From positions 75,503 through 139,502 of the forward strand of contig NZ_FRCM01000006.1 in assembly GCF_900142915.1 (NCBI RefSeq): 64,000 nucleotides of DNA, read 5' to 3'. Positions within the stretch are counted from its first letter, which is position 1; each line of letters opens with the position of its first letter. The position numbers were made by a program, and so were the translations under genes. Below are positions 16,560-25,893 of this stretch, in pieces. The stretch is from Mucilaginibacter sp. OK098 (lineage in GTDB: Bacteria; Bacteroidota; Bacteroidia; Sphingobacteriales; Sphingobacteriaceae). The notes under the pieces are model-generated. The model was not told the origin of the DNA. It saw nothing but the letters and a program-made list of their open reading frames with translations, and made no database searches.

Positions 16560-19500
16560 ATGATTCCATCTACCTTAAATAAATATAACGAAAAATTTCA
16601 GCAGGCGCTTGCTCAACTTAACCCGGAGCAATTGGCTGCCGTTAATAAAATGGATGGCCCTGTTTTGGTTATTGCCGGTCCGGGAACAGGTAAAACGCAG
16701 ATCCTGGCCGCCCGGATTGGTAAAATATTAACCGAAACCGATGCCAGCGCACATGAAATTTTATGTCTTACCTATACTGATGCCGGCGCGGTAGCCATGC
16801 GCAAAAGGCTTTTTGAATTTATTGGCCCCGATGCTTACCGCGTTAATATTTATACTTTCCATGCTTTTTGTAATGAGATTATACAGGAGAACCTTGATTA
16901 TTTTGGCAAGCTCAACATGGAAGCATTATCCGACCTGGAATCGGCTATGCTTTTCAGGGAGTTGGTTGACGAGTTTTCAAACGATCATTTATTAAAGCGT
17001 TTTACCGGCGAGATCTATTTTGAAGCGCCAAGGTTAAAAAGCCTTTTCTCCACCATGAAAAGTGAGGGCTGGGATGAGAAGACTATTGAAAAAGCGGTAA
17101 ATGAATATTTGGAAGATCTCCCAAACCGCGAAGCGTTCATCTATAAAAAAGCAAACATTAAAGCGGGCATAAAAGCCGGTGATCCTAAGCAAAAGGACAT
17201 TGACAAGGCGCACGACCTGATGAAAAAACTACTTGCGGCCGTGAGCGAATATCGGAACTTCGATAAAAAAATGAAGGAAAAAGGCCGATATGATTATGAC
17301 GACATGATCATTTGGGTACTTAATGCTTTCCGCGAAAATGAGGAACTGTTGCGCCGTTACCAGGAGCGTTACCAGTATATTTTAGTGGATGAGTTCCAGG
17401 ATACCAGCGGATCGCAAAACGAGTTGTTAAAGTTCATCCTTAATTATTGGGAAACGCCTAACGTGTTTGTTGTAGGCGATGATGATCAGTCGATCTTTAA
17501 GTTTCAGGGGGCAAACATGAAGAACATCCTCGATTTTGCCAATGACTATGTGAACACGCTGCAAACTGTGGTATTGAAACACAACTACCGCTCTAACCAG
17601 CAAATTCTTGATATATCAAAAGCACTGATCAACAATAACCACGAACGCTTAACTGCTCAGCTGGCTTTGGATAAAAACCTGGAAGCCGCACATCCGCGTT
17701 TTGATGAACTGGCTGTTGCGCCCGTTATAAACGAATATGAAAACCCTGGCAAGGAATTGGTAGATATCGCCACAAAAATTAAACAACTACTTACAAACGG
17801 CACTGAACCTAGCGAAATTGCGGTGATATACCGGAACCACAGCCAGGTTGAAGAACTGATCCAATACCTGGATACACAAAACATTGCTGTTAACACCAAA
17901 AGGAAACTTGATATTTTCACCTTACCTTTTGGTGAAAAGATTATCAACATCATGCGTTACCTGGCCATGGAAATGGATTCGCCCTACAGCGGGGACGAGT
18001 TGCTGTTCGAGATAATGCACTATGATTTCTTCGACATCCCTCCCATTGAAATTGCCAAAGCAAGCGTTGCAGTAGCAAAGGAAAATTATGCTACTTCAAG
18101 GAATAATGAAGTTAAAACCTCACTGCGCCGTTATATCAGCGAGATAAAAGTGCCTGTTCAAACCGGGTTGTTTGATGAAGCAAAAAATCACCGGATGAAA
18201 TTCCTGGTAAGCGATATTGATTACTTGCTAACCTATTCGGCAAGCAATACGTTACAGCAACTTTTTCAGCAGCTGATAGCTAAAATGGGGATTCTTAAAT
18301 ATATAATGCAACAACCAGATAAAGGCTGGTATATGCAGGTGCTCACTAATTTTTTTGATTTTTTGAAGGATGAAAGTCGTAAAAATCCGGAGATAAAACT
18401 GGCCGACTTGGTTGCTATCATCAAACTGATGAAGGAAAACAAGATCAGGCTTGCGCTTAACCAGGTTATATTTTCGGAGAACGGTATTAATTTTTTGACC
18501 GCCCATGGCTCAAAAGGATTGGAATTTGAGCACGTATTTTTAATTGGCTGCACAAAGAAGATCTGGGATGGCAAAGGTCGTAATTATGGTTTCAGCTACC
18601 CGGATACCTTAACACAAGCCACAGATGACGATATAGCGCAAAAAGAAGAATCGCGCAGGTTGTTTTATGTTGCTATCACCCGGGCAAAACAACACTTGTT
18701 TATCTCTTTCGCCAGCCAGGATAAAAACGGTAAGGACCAGGAAGCATCACAATTTGTAGGTGAAATTTTAGCAGATACAGATTTGCCGGTAAAACATCCG
18801 CAGGTAGATGCAGAAGCCATGATAGCTTTTACCGCATTGCAATTCAGCGAAGCCGATAAGCCAAAGGTTGAATTGCTCGACAGAAATTACATTAACCTTT
18901 TATTGCAGGATTATACGCTTTCAGTAACGCATTTAAGCAATTATCTGGATTGCCCGCTTAAGTTTTATTTTCAGTGTTTAATTAGAGTACCATCTGGAAA
19001 AAGCCCTTCGGCTACGTTTGGGCAAGCGGTACACTGGGCGTTGAATAAGGTTTTCAGGAACCTGAAAGATGATGGCAATGAGTTCCCGCTTACTGATGAT
19101 TTTATGAAAGAGTTCCGCTGGTACATGTACCGCAACCGCGACTCGTTCACCAAAGAGGATTTTAAACTACGATTGGATTATGGCGAAAAGATCCTGCCTG
19201 CTTATTATAACCAAAACATAACCATTTGGAACAAAAATGCAGTTACCGAACGCAGCATAAAAAATGTTGAGGTTGCCGGTGTGCCTATAAAAGGGAACCT
19301 GGATAAGGTGGAGTTTAATGACAAACTAGTAACGGTTGTGGATTATAAAACAGGCAAGCTAAAATATGCCAAAGACAAATTTTTGCGACCAACTACCGAT
19401 GAGCCAAATGGTGGTGATTATTGGCGACAAGCCGTTTTTTATAAAATTTTAATTGATAACGACTATTCCCTTGACTGGGAAGTGGTAAGCACCCTGTTTG

Positions 19501-19724
19501 AGTTTGTTGAACCTATTAGCGAAGGTGAATATCACAAAGAGAAAGTGGTGATAACATCTGAAGATACTGAAGAAGTAACTGAACAAATAACGACAGTTTA
19601 TAAAAAAATAATGGCCCATGATTTTAATACCGGCTGCGGCAAAAAAGAATGCGACTGGTGCCATTTTGTAAAAAGTAATTTCAAACAAGTTGGGGATATT
19701 ATGCAGGAGGAGAACGCGGATTAA
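16560..19724 (+). CDS. UvrD/PcrA-like ATP-dependent helicase with C-terminal PD-(D/E)xK nuclease
   Basis: A 1054-residue superfamily 1A helicase. Walker A GPGTGKTQ (about 40-47), Walker B VDEFQD (about 275), GDDDQSIFKFQGA, HNYRSNQQI, TAHGSKGLEFEHVFLIG and ESRRLFYVAITRAKQHL are all in order. The C-terminal part starts with LSNYLDCPLKFYFQC and contains VVDYKTGK (nuclease core, about 926) and CGKKECDWC near the end. The early cysteine plus the late cluster resembles the Fe-S staple of AddB, Cas4 and Dna2 nucleases. It probably acts in double-strand-break or replication-fork repair as a single-chain AddA/AddB-like enzyme. Confidence 0.9.
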   Translation: MIPSTLNKYNEKFQQALAQLNPEQLAAVNKMDGPVLVIAGPGTGKTQILAARIGKILTETDASAHEILCLTYTDAGAVAMRKRLFEFIGPDAYRVNIYTFHAFCNEIIQENLDYFGKLNMEALSDLESAMLFRELVDEFSNDHLLKRFTGEIYFEAPRLKSLFSTMKSEGWDEKTIEKAVNEYLEDLPNREAFIYKKANIKAGIKAGDPKQKDIDKAHDLMKKLLAAVSEYRNFDKKMKEKGRYDYDDMIIWVLNAFRENEELLRRYQERYQYILVDEFQDTSGSQNELLKFILNYWETPNVFVVGDDDQSIFKFQGANMKNILDFANDYVNTLQTVVLKHNYRSNQQILDISKALINNNHERLTAQLALDKNLEAAHPRFDELAVAPVINEYENPGKELVDIATKIKQLLTNGTEPSEIAVIYRNHSQVEELIQYLDTQNIAVNTKRKLDIFTLPFGEKIINIMRYLAMEMDSPYSGDELLFEIMHYDFFDIPPIEIAKASVAVAKENYATSRNNEVKTSLRRYISEIKVPVQTGLFDEAKNHRMKFLVSDIDYLLTYSASNTLQQLFQQLIAKMGILKYIMQQPDKGWYMQVLTNFFDFLKDESRKNPEIKLADLVAIIKLMKENKIRLALNQVIFSENGINFLTAHGSKGLEFEHVFLIGCTKKIWDGKGRNYGFSYPDTLTQATDDDIAQKEESRRLFYVAITRAKQHLFISFASQDKNGKDQEASQFVGEILADTDLPVKHPQVDAEAMIAFTALQFSEADKPKVELLDRNYINLLLQDYTLSVTHLSNYLDCPLKFYFQCLIRVPSGKSPSATFGQAVHWALNKVFRNLKDDGNEFPLTDDFMKEFRWYMYRNRDSFTKEDFKLRLDYGEKILPAYYNQNITIWNKNAVTERSIKNVEVAGVPIKGNLDKVEFNDKLVTVVDYKTGKLKYAKDKFLRPTTDEPNGGDYWRQAVFYKILIDNDYSLDWEVVSTLFEFVEPISEGEYHKEKVVITSEDTEEVTEQITTVYKKIMAHDFNTGCGKKECDWCHFVKSNFKQVGDIMQEENAD

Positions 19725-19743
19725 ACCATCACAAAAATCAATC

Positions 19744-21096
19744 ATGAAAAAACTTTTACTTATTATTCCCGTGCTTTTTATTTTACAGGTATCGGCGCAA
19801 ACCACCATTAAACAGGATGCGGCAATTAACCAAATGGTTGATGAAGTATCATCAAAAAACATTGAAGCAAACATCCGTAAGCTGGTGAGCTTTAAAAGCC
19901 GCCACACCCTGAGTGATACCACCAGCAAAACCGAGGGAAGTGGTGCAGCACGTAACTGGATAAAGGCCGAAATGGAGAAGTATGCGGCAGAATCGCAGGG
20001 CAGGATGACCGTTCAGTTTGATACATTCACCCAACCCAAAGGCGAACGGATTGATAAACCCGTGCATCTTAAAAACATACTGGCTACTTTAAAAGGAACC
20101 GACCCAAATGATACCAGGGTTTATATTGTATCCGGGCATTATGACTCACGGGTAAATGATGTGATGAATGCCAATGTTATTGAACCGGGCGCTAATGATG
20201 ATGCTTCGGGATCGGCGGTATCAATGGAGCTGGCGCGGGTAATGAGCAAATGGTCGTTTCCGTCAACCATTATATTTATGTGTGTGGTGGGCGAAGAGCA
20301 GGGACTATATGGTTCAACAAATGTTGCCAAACGTGCAAAATCTGAAAAATGGAACGTTGATGCCATGCTGAATAACGATATTGTTGGCAATACCCACGGC
20401 ATGGAAACCGATCTAAAAGATAACCGCAGTGTACGGGTATTTAGTGAGGGGGTCCCGTCAACTGCGGCAGGCAATGAAAAAGAGATCCGGAGTTTAATAT
20501 CATTAGGTGGTGAGAATGACAGTCCATCGCGCGAGCTAGCCCGGTATATTAAGGAAACTGCTGAGCGCTACGTTGATCAGCTTGATGTAAAACTGATTTA
20601 TCGCAGAGACCGTTTCCTTAGAGGCGGCGACCATGTACCTTTTTTACAGCAAGGGTTTACTGCGGTGCGTTTTACCGAAATGAATGAGGATTTCAACCGC
20701 CAGCACCAGGATATCCGCACCGAAAAGGATGTTGAATATGGCGATCTGCCCGATTTTGTTGATTTTAACTATGTACAAAAGGTAGCCCGAATGAATCTTT
20801 CCGTTTTGGCAAATCTGGCCTTTGCCCCTGCCGAACCAGAAAATGTTGGTATAGTTACCAGCGGTTTAACTAATAAAACAACCTTAAAATGGGAAACGCC
20901 AAAAGCAGGCAAAAAGCCGGCAGGCTATTATGTGCTAATGCGCGAAACTACAAGCCCCTACTGGGAAAAGAAATTTTATGTGGAAGGTGCCGGTTTAACG
21001 CTCAGCTACTCAAAAGATAATTACTTTTTTGCCGTACAATCTGTTGATGAAAAGGGGCATGAGAGCTTGCCGGTGTATCCGAAGCCCATCAGGTAG
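19744..21096 (+). CDS. Secreted M28-family metallopeptidase
   Basis: A zinc aminopeptidase-like protein of 450 residues with a signal peptide (MKKLLLIIPVLFILQVSA/Q). All zinc-site elements are visible: SGHYDSR, GANDDASGSAV, VGEEQGLYGS, NNDIVGN and GGDHVPF. The last 90 residues read as a fibronectin-III-like domain (TTLKWETPKAGKKPAGYYV). The frame is open upstream to 19690, inside the helicase gene, but ATG 19744 gives a clean signal peptide. It starts 19 bases after the helicase stop. Its stop overlaps the inverted repeat that follows. Confidence 0.92.
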   Translation: MKKLLLIIPVLFILQVSAQTTIKQDAAINQMVDEVSSKNIEANIRKLVSFKSRHTLSDTTSKTEGSGAARNWIKAEMEKYAAESQGRMTVQFDTFTQPKGERIDKPVHLKNILATLKGTDPNDTRVYIVSGHYDSRVNDVMNANVIEPGANDDASGSAVSMELARVMSKWSFPSTIIFMCVVGEEQGLYGSTNVAKRAKSEKWNVDAMLNNDIVGNTHGMETDLKDNRSVRVFSEGVPSTAAGNEKEIRSLISLGGENDSPSRELARYIKETAERYVDQLDVKLIYRRDRFLRGGDHVPFLQQGFTAVRFTEMNEDFNRQHQDIRTEKDVEYGDLPDFVDFNYVQKVARMNLSVLANLAFAPAEPENVGIVTSGLTNKTTLKWETPKAGKKPAGYYVLMRETTSPYWEKKFYVEGAGLTLSYSKDNYFFAVQSVDEKGHESLPVYPKPIR

Positions 21097-21167
21097 AGAC
21101 GCAATACTTTGCGTCTAAGTTTATACAAGCCTAAAAATCTTCAAAGACGCAAAGTATTGCGTCTCTA
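21094..21167. repeat. Nested inverted repeat, two AGACGCAA...TTGCGTCT hairpins
   Basis: Arms 21094-21116 and 21145-21167 are perfect 23-base reverse complements. Each arm is itself a hairpin (AGACGCAA-TACT-TTGCGTCT). It lies between convergent genes and starts in the M28 stop codon. The layout resembles paired REP/BIME elements. The core matches the hairpin at 7440-7470. Confidence 0.85.
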
Positions 21168-21170
21168 CAA

Positions 21171-21989
21171 TCATTTCACACTCTTTTTCATCACAATAAA
21201 GTATCCGGCAATAAAAACCACCACTGCTATAATGAGGCTTATCCCGGTATCTTTTGTAAACAAGTCAATGGTAAGGTTCGGGTTTATGGGTGATGGGTGA
21301 TCACCACCTTTGGGCTGCCCCTGGGATAAAGCACGCATGGCCATCATGGGGTGCGAGTAGGGAAAAAGATAAGCATATTCCCAATTGTTTGAAGCTAAAA
21401 TACTGCCTGTTATAGTGCACACAAAACCAATACCCATGGGCTTTAAAAAGTCGCTGAATAAAAGGCTCAGTAAAAACTGGATGGAAAGAATGCCTAATGA
21501 GGCCAGGAAAAATTTTAAATAAAGTTGTGTTAAAATGCCGGCTACATTGTATTCACCAAACTTTAATTGCGGTTTAACCAACCCTAATAAATTACCAAAA
21601 CCAAGGGTAAACACAACAAATAAAGCCAGGCAAAAGAATATAAGAAAGAATGCGTAAAAGTATTTGGCAGCATAAACTGATAGTTTTGGAATAGGCAGGC
21701 TAAACAAGGTTTTCCAGGTATCGGCCTTGTGCTCAACATTATTAACTGAATAAGCAATAAAAATTATCAGCATAGGCAACAGCAACAAGCCCATAATGCC
21801 CAATATAGCACCTGCCAATTGAAACCATAGTATCATTGCAGGTGTGTTGATCATACGGTCGGCTTTTACAAAAAAACCTATAAAAAGCATCAGGCAAAGC
21901 AGCAGTGGCAGTAAAACAGCGCTCCAAAAACCCATGGTTTTACGCGTTTTATAAAATTCAGACCGGAACGATAGTATAAATCCTTTCAT
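21171..21989 (-). CDS. ABC-2 type transporter permease
   Basis: A 272-residue membrane protein with about six hydrophobic segments, of the kind paired with BcrA/LanF-like ATPases (ABC-2 family, lantibiotic-immunity or bacitracin-export type). It starts six bases after the ATPase gene ends, so they form one transporter. No substrate can be read from the sequence. Confidence 0.88.
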   Translation of the reverse strand: MKGFILSFRSEFYKTRKTMGFWSAVLLPLLLCLMLFIGFFVKADRMINTPAMILWFQLAGAILGIMGLLLLPMLIIFIAYSVNNVEHKADTWKTLFSLPIPKLSVYAAKYFYAFFLIFFCLALFVVFTLGFGNLLGLVKPQLKFGEYNVAGILTQLYLKFFLASLGILSIQFLLSLLFSDFLKPMGIGFVCTITGSILASNNWEYAYLFPYSHPMMAMRALSQGQPKGGDHPSPINPNLTIDLFTKDTGISLIIAVVVFIAGYFIVMKKSVK

Positions 21990-21995
21990 ATTGGC

Positions 21996-22895
21996 TTAGG
22001 CGTTTTGAGTGATGGCTAAAAATAATTTCTCCAGGTCCTGCTGTTGTTTGTTTATGCTGTATATGGTGTAGCCGTTTTGGTTCAGCAGTGCGTTTATTTC
22101 ACCCATGTTTTCTTTCGAAGTAAAGGGAACAAACAAATGATGGTCATTAACTTCAGAAACTGCGAAGTTGTTCTTCTTTAAAAAATTAGCAGCTTCAACG
22201 GTGCGGTCGGCTTCAATTTGTATGGAAGGCTTATTTAACGCTTCCAACTCCTGGATACTTCCCTGGAACATGAGTTCGCCAAAATTAATGATTCCGACAT
22301 GAGTAGCCATCTTTTGAATTTCGGCCAGTAAATGGCTCGATATAAAAACGGTTTTTTTATACTCTCCAGTAAGCTTCATTAAAAGCTCACGGATCTCTAT
22401 TATTCCGTTAGGGTCAAGCCCGTTAGTGGGCTCATCAAGTATAAGCAGCTTCGGGTCTGACAGTAGTGCCAGGGCAATTCCCAGGCGTTGTTTCATACCC
22501 AATGAATATTGGCCTGCTTTTTTATGTGCGGCATCCTGTAAATGCACCAGGGTAAGCATCTCATCAACCCTTTTTTCTGGAATCTGTAATAATAATGCCC
22601 GGTTAAGCAGGTTTTCTTTCCCGGTAAGATGAAGATATATAGCAGGCTGCTCAATAAGCGAACCTATTTGCGACAGAATTTTTATGCGGTTGCTTTGCAG
22701 CTCGAGGTCAAAAATATTAATGCTGCCTTCCTGCGTTTTCAGCAGGTTAAGCAGCAATTTTATTGTAGTGGTTTTTCCGGCCCCGTTTGGGCCAAGGAAA
22801 CCATATATACTTCCTTCCGGAACTTGTAGCGATAATGATTTGACAACTGTTTGATTGCCAAACGTAAAGGTTAGGTTATTGGTACTAATTACCAT
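21996..22895 (-). CDS. ABC transporter ATP-binding protein (BcrA/LanF-like)
   Basis: A 299-residue ATPase. Walker A GPNGAGKTTTIKLLL, signature YSLGMKQRLGIALALL, and Walker B LLILDEPTNGLDPNG are intact. The C-terminal extension after about residue 215 is typical of exporters for peptides and antibiotics. It overlaps the preceding 67-residue gene by seven bases and is followed by the permease. The operon is divergent from a LytS/LytTR pair, which is likely to control it. Confidence 0.93.
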   Translation of the reverse strand: MVISTNNLTFTFGNQTVVKSLSLQVPEGSIYGFLGPNGAGKTTTIKLLLNLLKTQEGSINIFDLELQSNRIKILSQIGSLIEQPAIYLHLTGKENLLNRALLLQIPEKRVDEMLTLVHLQDAAHKKAGQYSLGMKQRLGIALALLSDPKLLILDEPTNGLDPNGIIEIRELLMKLTGEYKKTVFISSHLLAEIQKMATHVGIINFGELMFQGSIQELEALNKPSIQIEADRTVEAANFLKKNNFAVSEVNDHHLFVPFTSKENMGEINALLNQNGYTIYSINKQQQDLEKLFLAITQNA

Positions 22896-23092
22896 ACTTT
22901 TTCTTTAGCTACAGCGCATACAGTTTTTACTAAACTAACACTTTTATAAAAAAGAGAGGTAGCATGGGCTGTAGTACCAACTATAGCTTCTCTTTTATGT
23001 TGAAACTGGTAACTAACACCCATTACAAGGGCAAACAATACCGGAACCAGTAATAAGATAAAAGGATTTGAGTTTTTAATAAGCGTTTTCAT
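22889..23092 (-). CDS. Small single-pass membrane protein of the ABC operon
   Basis: A 67-residue protein with one hydrophobic helix (FILLLVPVLFALVMGVSY) followed by a short basic and amphipathic tail. It is translationally coupled to the ATPase gene (seven-base overlap). I do not recognise a family. It may be an accessory subunit or regulator of the exporter. Confidence 0.6.
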   Translation of the reverse strand: MKTLIKNSNPFILLLVPVLFALVMGVSYQFQHKREAIVGTTAHATSLFYKSVSLVKTVCAVAKEKVW

Positions 23093-23294
23093 TGTGATTG
23101 CTTTTGATGATACAAAGAAATATCAAAAAAATGACCTGCTAAAAACATTTAGACCAACACACAGGATTCATAGATGAACAACTATATAAGCAATTCAGCC
23201 TGTTCGTCGGAGAATTCAGCCAGTTTATCGACAAAAGCCGATACTATATATAATATTAATACTTTAGCCCCCTGTAAATATTAATTTAGGTGTG

Positions 23295-24311
23295 ATGAAA
23301 AGCCGTTGGCAAATATTCTGGCATGTATTTTTTTGGGTCGTAATGATCTCATTTTTAATTTTCATCTCTCAACTTGATGAAAAGAAAATAGATGTTAATG
23401 AGATTCTTGTAGTATTTGTCTTATTCCCTTTTATAAATATCACCCTGTTTTATATCAATTACCTGATTTTGCTACCCCGTTTTTTTCATAAAAAGCGATA
23501 TACTGTTTACGTAATAATCATTGCTATAATTGTTGTCTTATTCGGACTTGGTAAATATGGCATCGGGCTTATTTTTAAACAATATGTACTGGTTCATGGT
23601 AATGGCCACGTAGTTGGTTTTGGCACATATTTTATAGGCACAGCGTTTACCAGCCTGTTCTTTTTATTTTTAAGCACCGCATTAAAATTTGCTATTGATT
23701 GGTTTTTAAACGAGCGCATTCAGCGGGATTTGGAAAACCAGCGTTTAAGCGCCGAACTGGCTTTTCTGAAATCGCAGATCAATCCGCATTTTCTGTTCAA
23801 TTCATTGAACAGTATTTATTCGCTAGCTTATCAGCGGTCGGCAACTACGCCAGAGGCTATATTGAAGCTATCCGAAATTATGCGTTACATGCTTTATGAA
23901 TGTAATGATAATAAGGTTGATTTGGCCAAAGAGCTTCAATACCTTCAAAATTATATCGACCTTCAAAAAATAAGGTTCAGCAATAAAGCCTATATTGATT
24001 ATAAGGTTGAAGGGAAAATACAAAACCAGCAAATAGTACCGTTATTGCTTATAGCATTTATTGAAAATGCTTTTAAACACGGTGTTGCAAATAATCCGCT
24101 TACCCCTATCCGGCTATTAATTGACGTTGATGAGGAGCATTTGCATTTTTACATACAAAATAAAAAACACAATAATAACCGCGATGCCTCAGGCGGAATT
24201 GGTTTGAATAATGTTAAACGCAGGCTAAATTTGCTATATCCAAATAAATATAATTTGGATATAAACGATGAAACAGATACCTACACAGTTGAATTATCTT
24301 TAGTTTTATAA
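23295..24311 (+). CDS. LytS/YehU-type sensor histidine kinase
   Basis: A 338-residue kinase with four N-terminal transmembrane helices, a short coiled region, and the phospho-acceptor motif INPHFLFNSLNSIYSLAY (His near residue 166). The ATPase part has FIENAFKHG (N box) and GGIGLNNVKRRL (G box). ATG 23295 is preferred over the adjacent GTG 23292 because AGG precedes it at a usable distance. It lies one base from the response regulator gene and is divergent from the ABC operon. Confidence 0.93.
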   Translation: MKSRWQIFWHVFFWVVMISFLIFISQLDEKKIDVNEILVVFVLFPFINITLFYINYLILLPRFFHKKRYTVYVIIIAIIVVLFGLGKYGIGLIFKQYVLVHGNGHVVGFGTYFIGTAFTSLFFLFLSTALKFAIDWFLNERIQRDLENQRLSAELAFLKSQINPHFLFNSLNSIYSLAYQRSATTPEAILKLSEIMRYMLYECNDNKVDLAKELQYLQNYIDLQKIRFSNKAYIDYKVEGKIQNQQIVPLLLIAFIENAFKHGVANNPLTPIRLLIDVDEEHLHFYIQNKKHNNNRDASGGIGLNNVKRRLNLLYPNKYNLDINDETDTYTVELSLVL

Positions 24312-24312
24312 A

Positions 24313-25044
24313 ATGATCAGATGCCTTATTGTTGATGACGAGCCTTTGGCACTGCATATACTGGAAGACTATATTTCAAAGATCCCGTTTTTGCAATTGG
24401 TTAAGGCCACAACAAACCCTATTGAAGCACTTACACTGGTACAGGAAAAACTTGTAGACCTTGTTTTTTTGGATGTACAAATGCCTGAGCTTACCGGGAT
24501 CCAGTTTTTACGCATAGCAAACGGCAAGGCAAAAGTTATTTTAACTACAGCCTACCCGCAGTATGCCCTTGAAGGTTATGAGCTTGATGTAATTGACTAT
24601 TTGCTTAAGCCAATAGCGTTTGATCGCTTTTTTAAATCGGTTCAAAAAGCGCAGGCTGTTTTACAACCCGCTGCGGCCCCTGTTCAATCCGAACCTGCTC
24701 CACAACAAAAACAGCAGGACCTGTTAAGCGATTTTATTTTTGTAAAAACAGAGCATAAAATCCAGAAAGTATACCTGAATAATATCCTTTTTATTGAAGG
24801 CCTGAAAGATTATATTTCGATATTCACTCCAGCCGAGCGGATCATCACCCTTCAAAATATGAAGAAGATGGAAGACGCGCTGCCCGAAAAGCATTTTATC
24901 CGCGTACACAAATCATACATCGTATCTATCAATAAGATTGATAGTATTGAACGCAGCCGCATTTTTATTGGCGATAAGGTGATACCGGTAGGCGATACTT
25001 ACAGGGAAGAGTTTTTTAAGATAGTTGACGGGAAGAATATTTAG
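24313..25044 (+). CDS. LytTR-family response regulator
   Basis: A 243-residue regulator with receiver domain (VDDEP, Asp54 in LVFLDVQMPE, TTAYPQYALEGYELDVIDYLLKPI). A Pro/Ala/Gln-rich linker follows at about 115-135 and then a LytTR DNA-binding domain (IFVKTEHKIQKVYLNNILFI...HFIRVHKSYIVSINKI). It is cognate to the kinase just upstream. LytTR proteins bind direct repeats in promoters; the 202-base gap to the ABC operon is the obvious target. The stop codon is followed at once by the C-rich inverted repeat. Confidence 0.94.
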   Translation: MIRCLIVDDEPLALHILEDYISKIPFLQLVKATTNPIEALTLVQEKLVDLVFLDVQMPELTGIQFLRIANGKAKVILTTAYPQYALEGYELDVIDYLLKPIAFDRFFKSVQKAQAVLQPAAAPVQSEPAPQQKQQDLLSDFIFVKTEHKIQKVYLNNILFIEGLKDYISIFTPAERIITLQNMKKMEDALPEKHFIRVHKSYIVSINKIDSIERSRIFIGDKVIPVGDTYREEFFKIVDGKNI

Positions 25045-25045
25045 G

Positions 25046-25141
25046 CCAGGCCCCCCGGCCCCTTAAAGGGGGAGTGCCTATAACATTAAAGATTATTAAA
25101 CCCGTTATAATTCCCCCTTTAGGGGGCTAGGGGCTACCTGG
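25046..25141. repeat. CCCCTTAAAGGGGGA-type inverted repeat
   Basis: The left arm (25046-25073) has CCCCCCGGCCCCTTAAAGGGG and the right arm (25112-25141) has CCCCCTTTAGGGGGCTAGGG, imperfect reverse complements. It lies between convergent genes. The right arm encodes the last residues of PlsC (APSPLKGEL), so the repeat is partly coding. Confidence 0.8.
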
Positions 25142-25869
25142 TTTAGCGCTTCCTTTATCCTTATCTCTGCTTCTTTAACCAATTCCTCTGCCGGTCTTCC
25201 GTTTGGCTCAATGGGTTCAAGTACCTCCCAGGTTGCTTTTGTGAATGTATTGAGCGGGTAAAATCCATTTTGAGTTAGCTTCCATGAGTTATTGATAGCT
25301 ATGGGTACCAATAATGCTTCCGGGCATTTTTTCAGTATGGTTGCAATACCACCAACCTGGAATGGTTTTACTATTCCATTTTTTGAACGTGTGCCCTCCG
25401 GAAAAATAACAGTTGACCACTTATTTTCTTTCATCCGGGTAGCCAGTTTAACTAATTCGGTAACGGATTGCCGTGAATCATTACGGTCGATATTGGCGCC
25501 CCCGCCATATTTTAAGTTGTATGAGATAGATGGAATGCCTTTGGTGAGCTCAATTTTTGAGATGAATTTAGCGTGATACTTACGCAGGTAATAAATAAGC
25601 GGCGGAATATCTGCCAGGCTTTGGTGATTTGCCATAAAAATTATGGGGCGGCCAATCGGCAGGTTTTGTTTATTGATAAATATTACCCGGTTACCAGTCA
25701 GGTAAAAAGTCCGCAGAAGGCATAAGTTCAAAAAATCAACTACCTTTTTATGTGCTGCATAACCAAAAAGTTTATAAGCAATCCATTGTAACGGGTGAAA
25801 AATAAGTAGCGCCAGGAAAAACGCAACAATAGTAAGCGGCGATAAAATATATCCGAAAAGCTTTCTCAT
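25105..25869 (-). CDS. plsC: 1-acyl-sn-glycerol-3-phosphate acyltransferase
   Basis: Makes phosphatidic acid at the inner membrane. A 254-residue protein with hydrophobic N-terminus, catalytic HxxxxD (NHQSLADIP, His82/Asp87), KIELTKGIPSISYNL and FPEGTRSKNG. The final nine or so residues are encoded by the right arm of the C-rich inverted repeat, so the natural end may once have been different. A TAnnTTTG box ends eight bases before the start. Confidence 0.93.
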   Translation of the reverse strand: MRKLFGYILSPLTIVAFFLALLIFHPLQWIAYKLFGYAAHKKVVDFLNLCLLRTFYLTGNRVIFINKQNLPIGRPIIFMANHQSLADIPPLIYYLRKYHAKFISKIELTKGIPSISYNLKYGGGANIDRNDSRQSVTELVKLATRMKENKWSTVIFPEGTRSKNGIVKPFQVGGIATILKKCPEALLVPIAINNSWKLTQNGFYPLNTFTKATWEVLEPIEPNGRPAEELVKEAEIRIKEALNQVAPSPLKGEL

Positions 25870-25877
25870 AAAGTTTT

Positions 25878-25885
25878 CAAAGTTA
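25878..25885 (-). promoter_or_regulatory. -7 box TAACTTTG of plsC
   Basis: An exact TAnnTTTG on the minus strand, eight bases upstream of the plsC ATG; a leader of only a few bases is predicted. Confidence 0.5.
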
Positions 25886-25893
25886 ATTATTTC

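Noticed and set aside
21094..21167. Ordinary rho-independent terminator between M28 and ABC genes
   Set aside because: Stems are perfect but no T-run follows on either strand; recorded as a repeat element instead.
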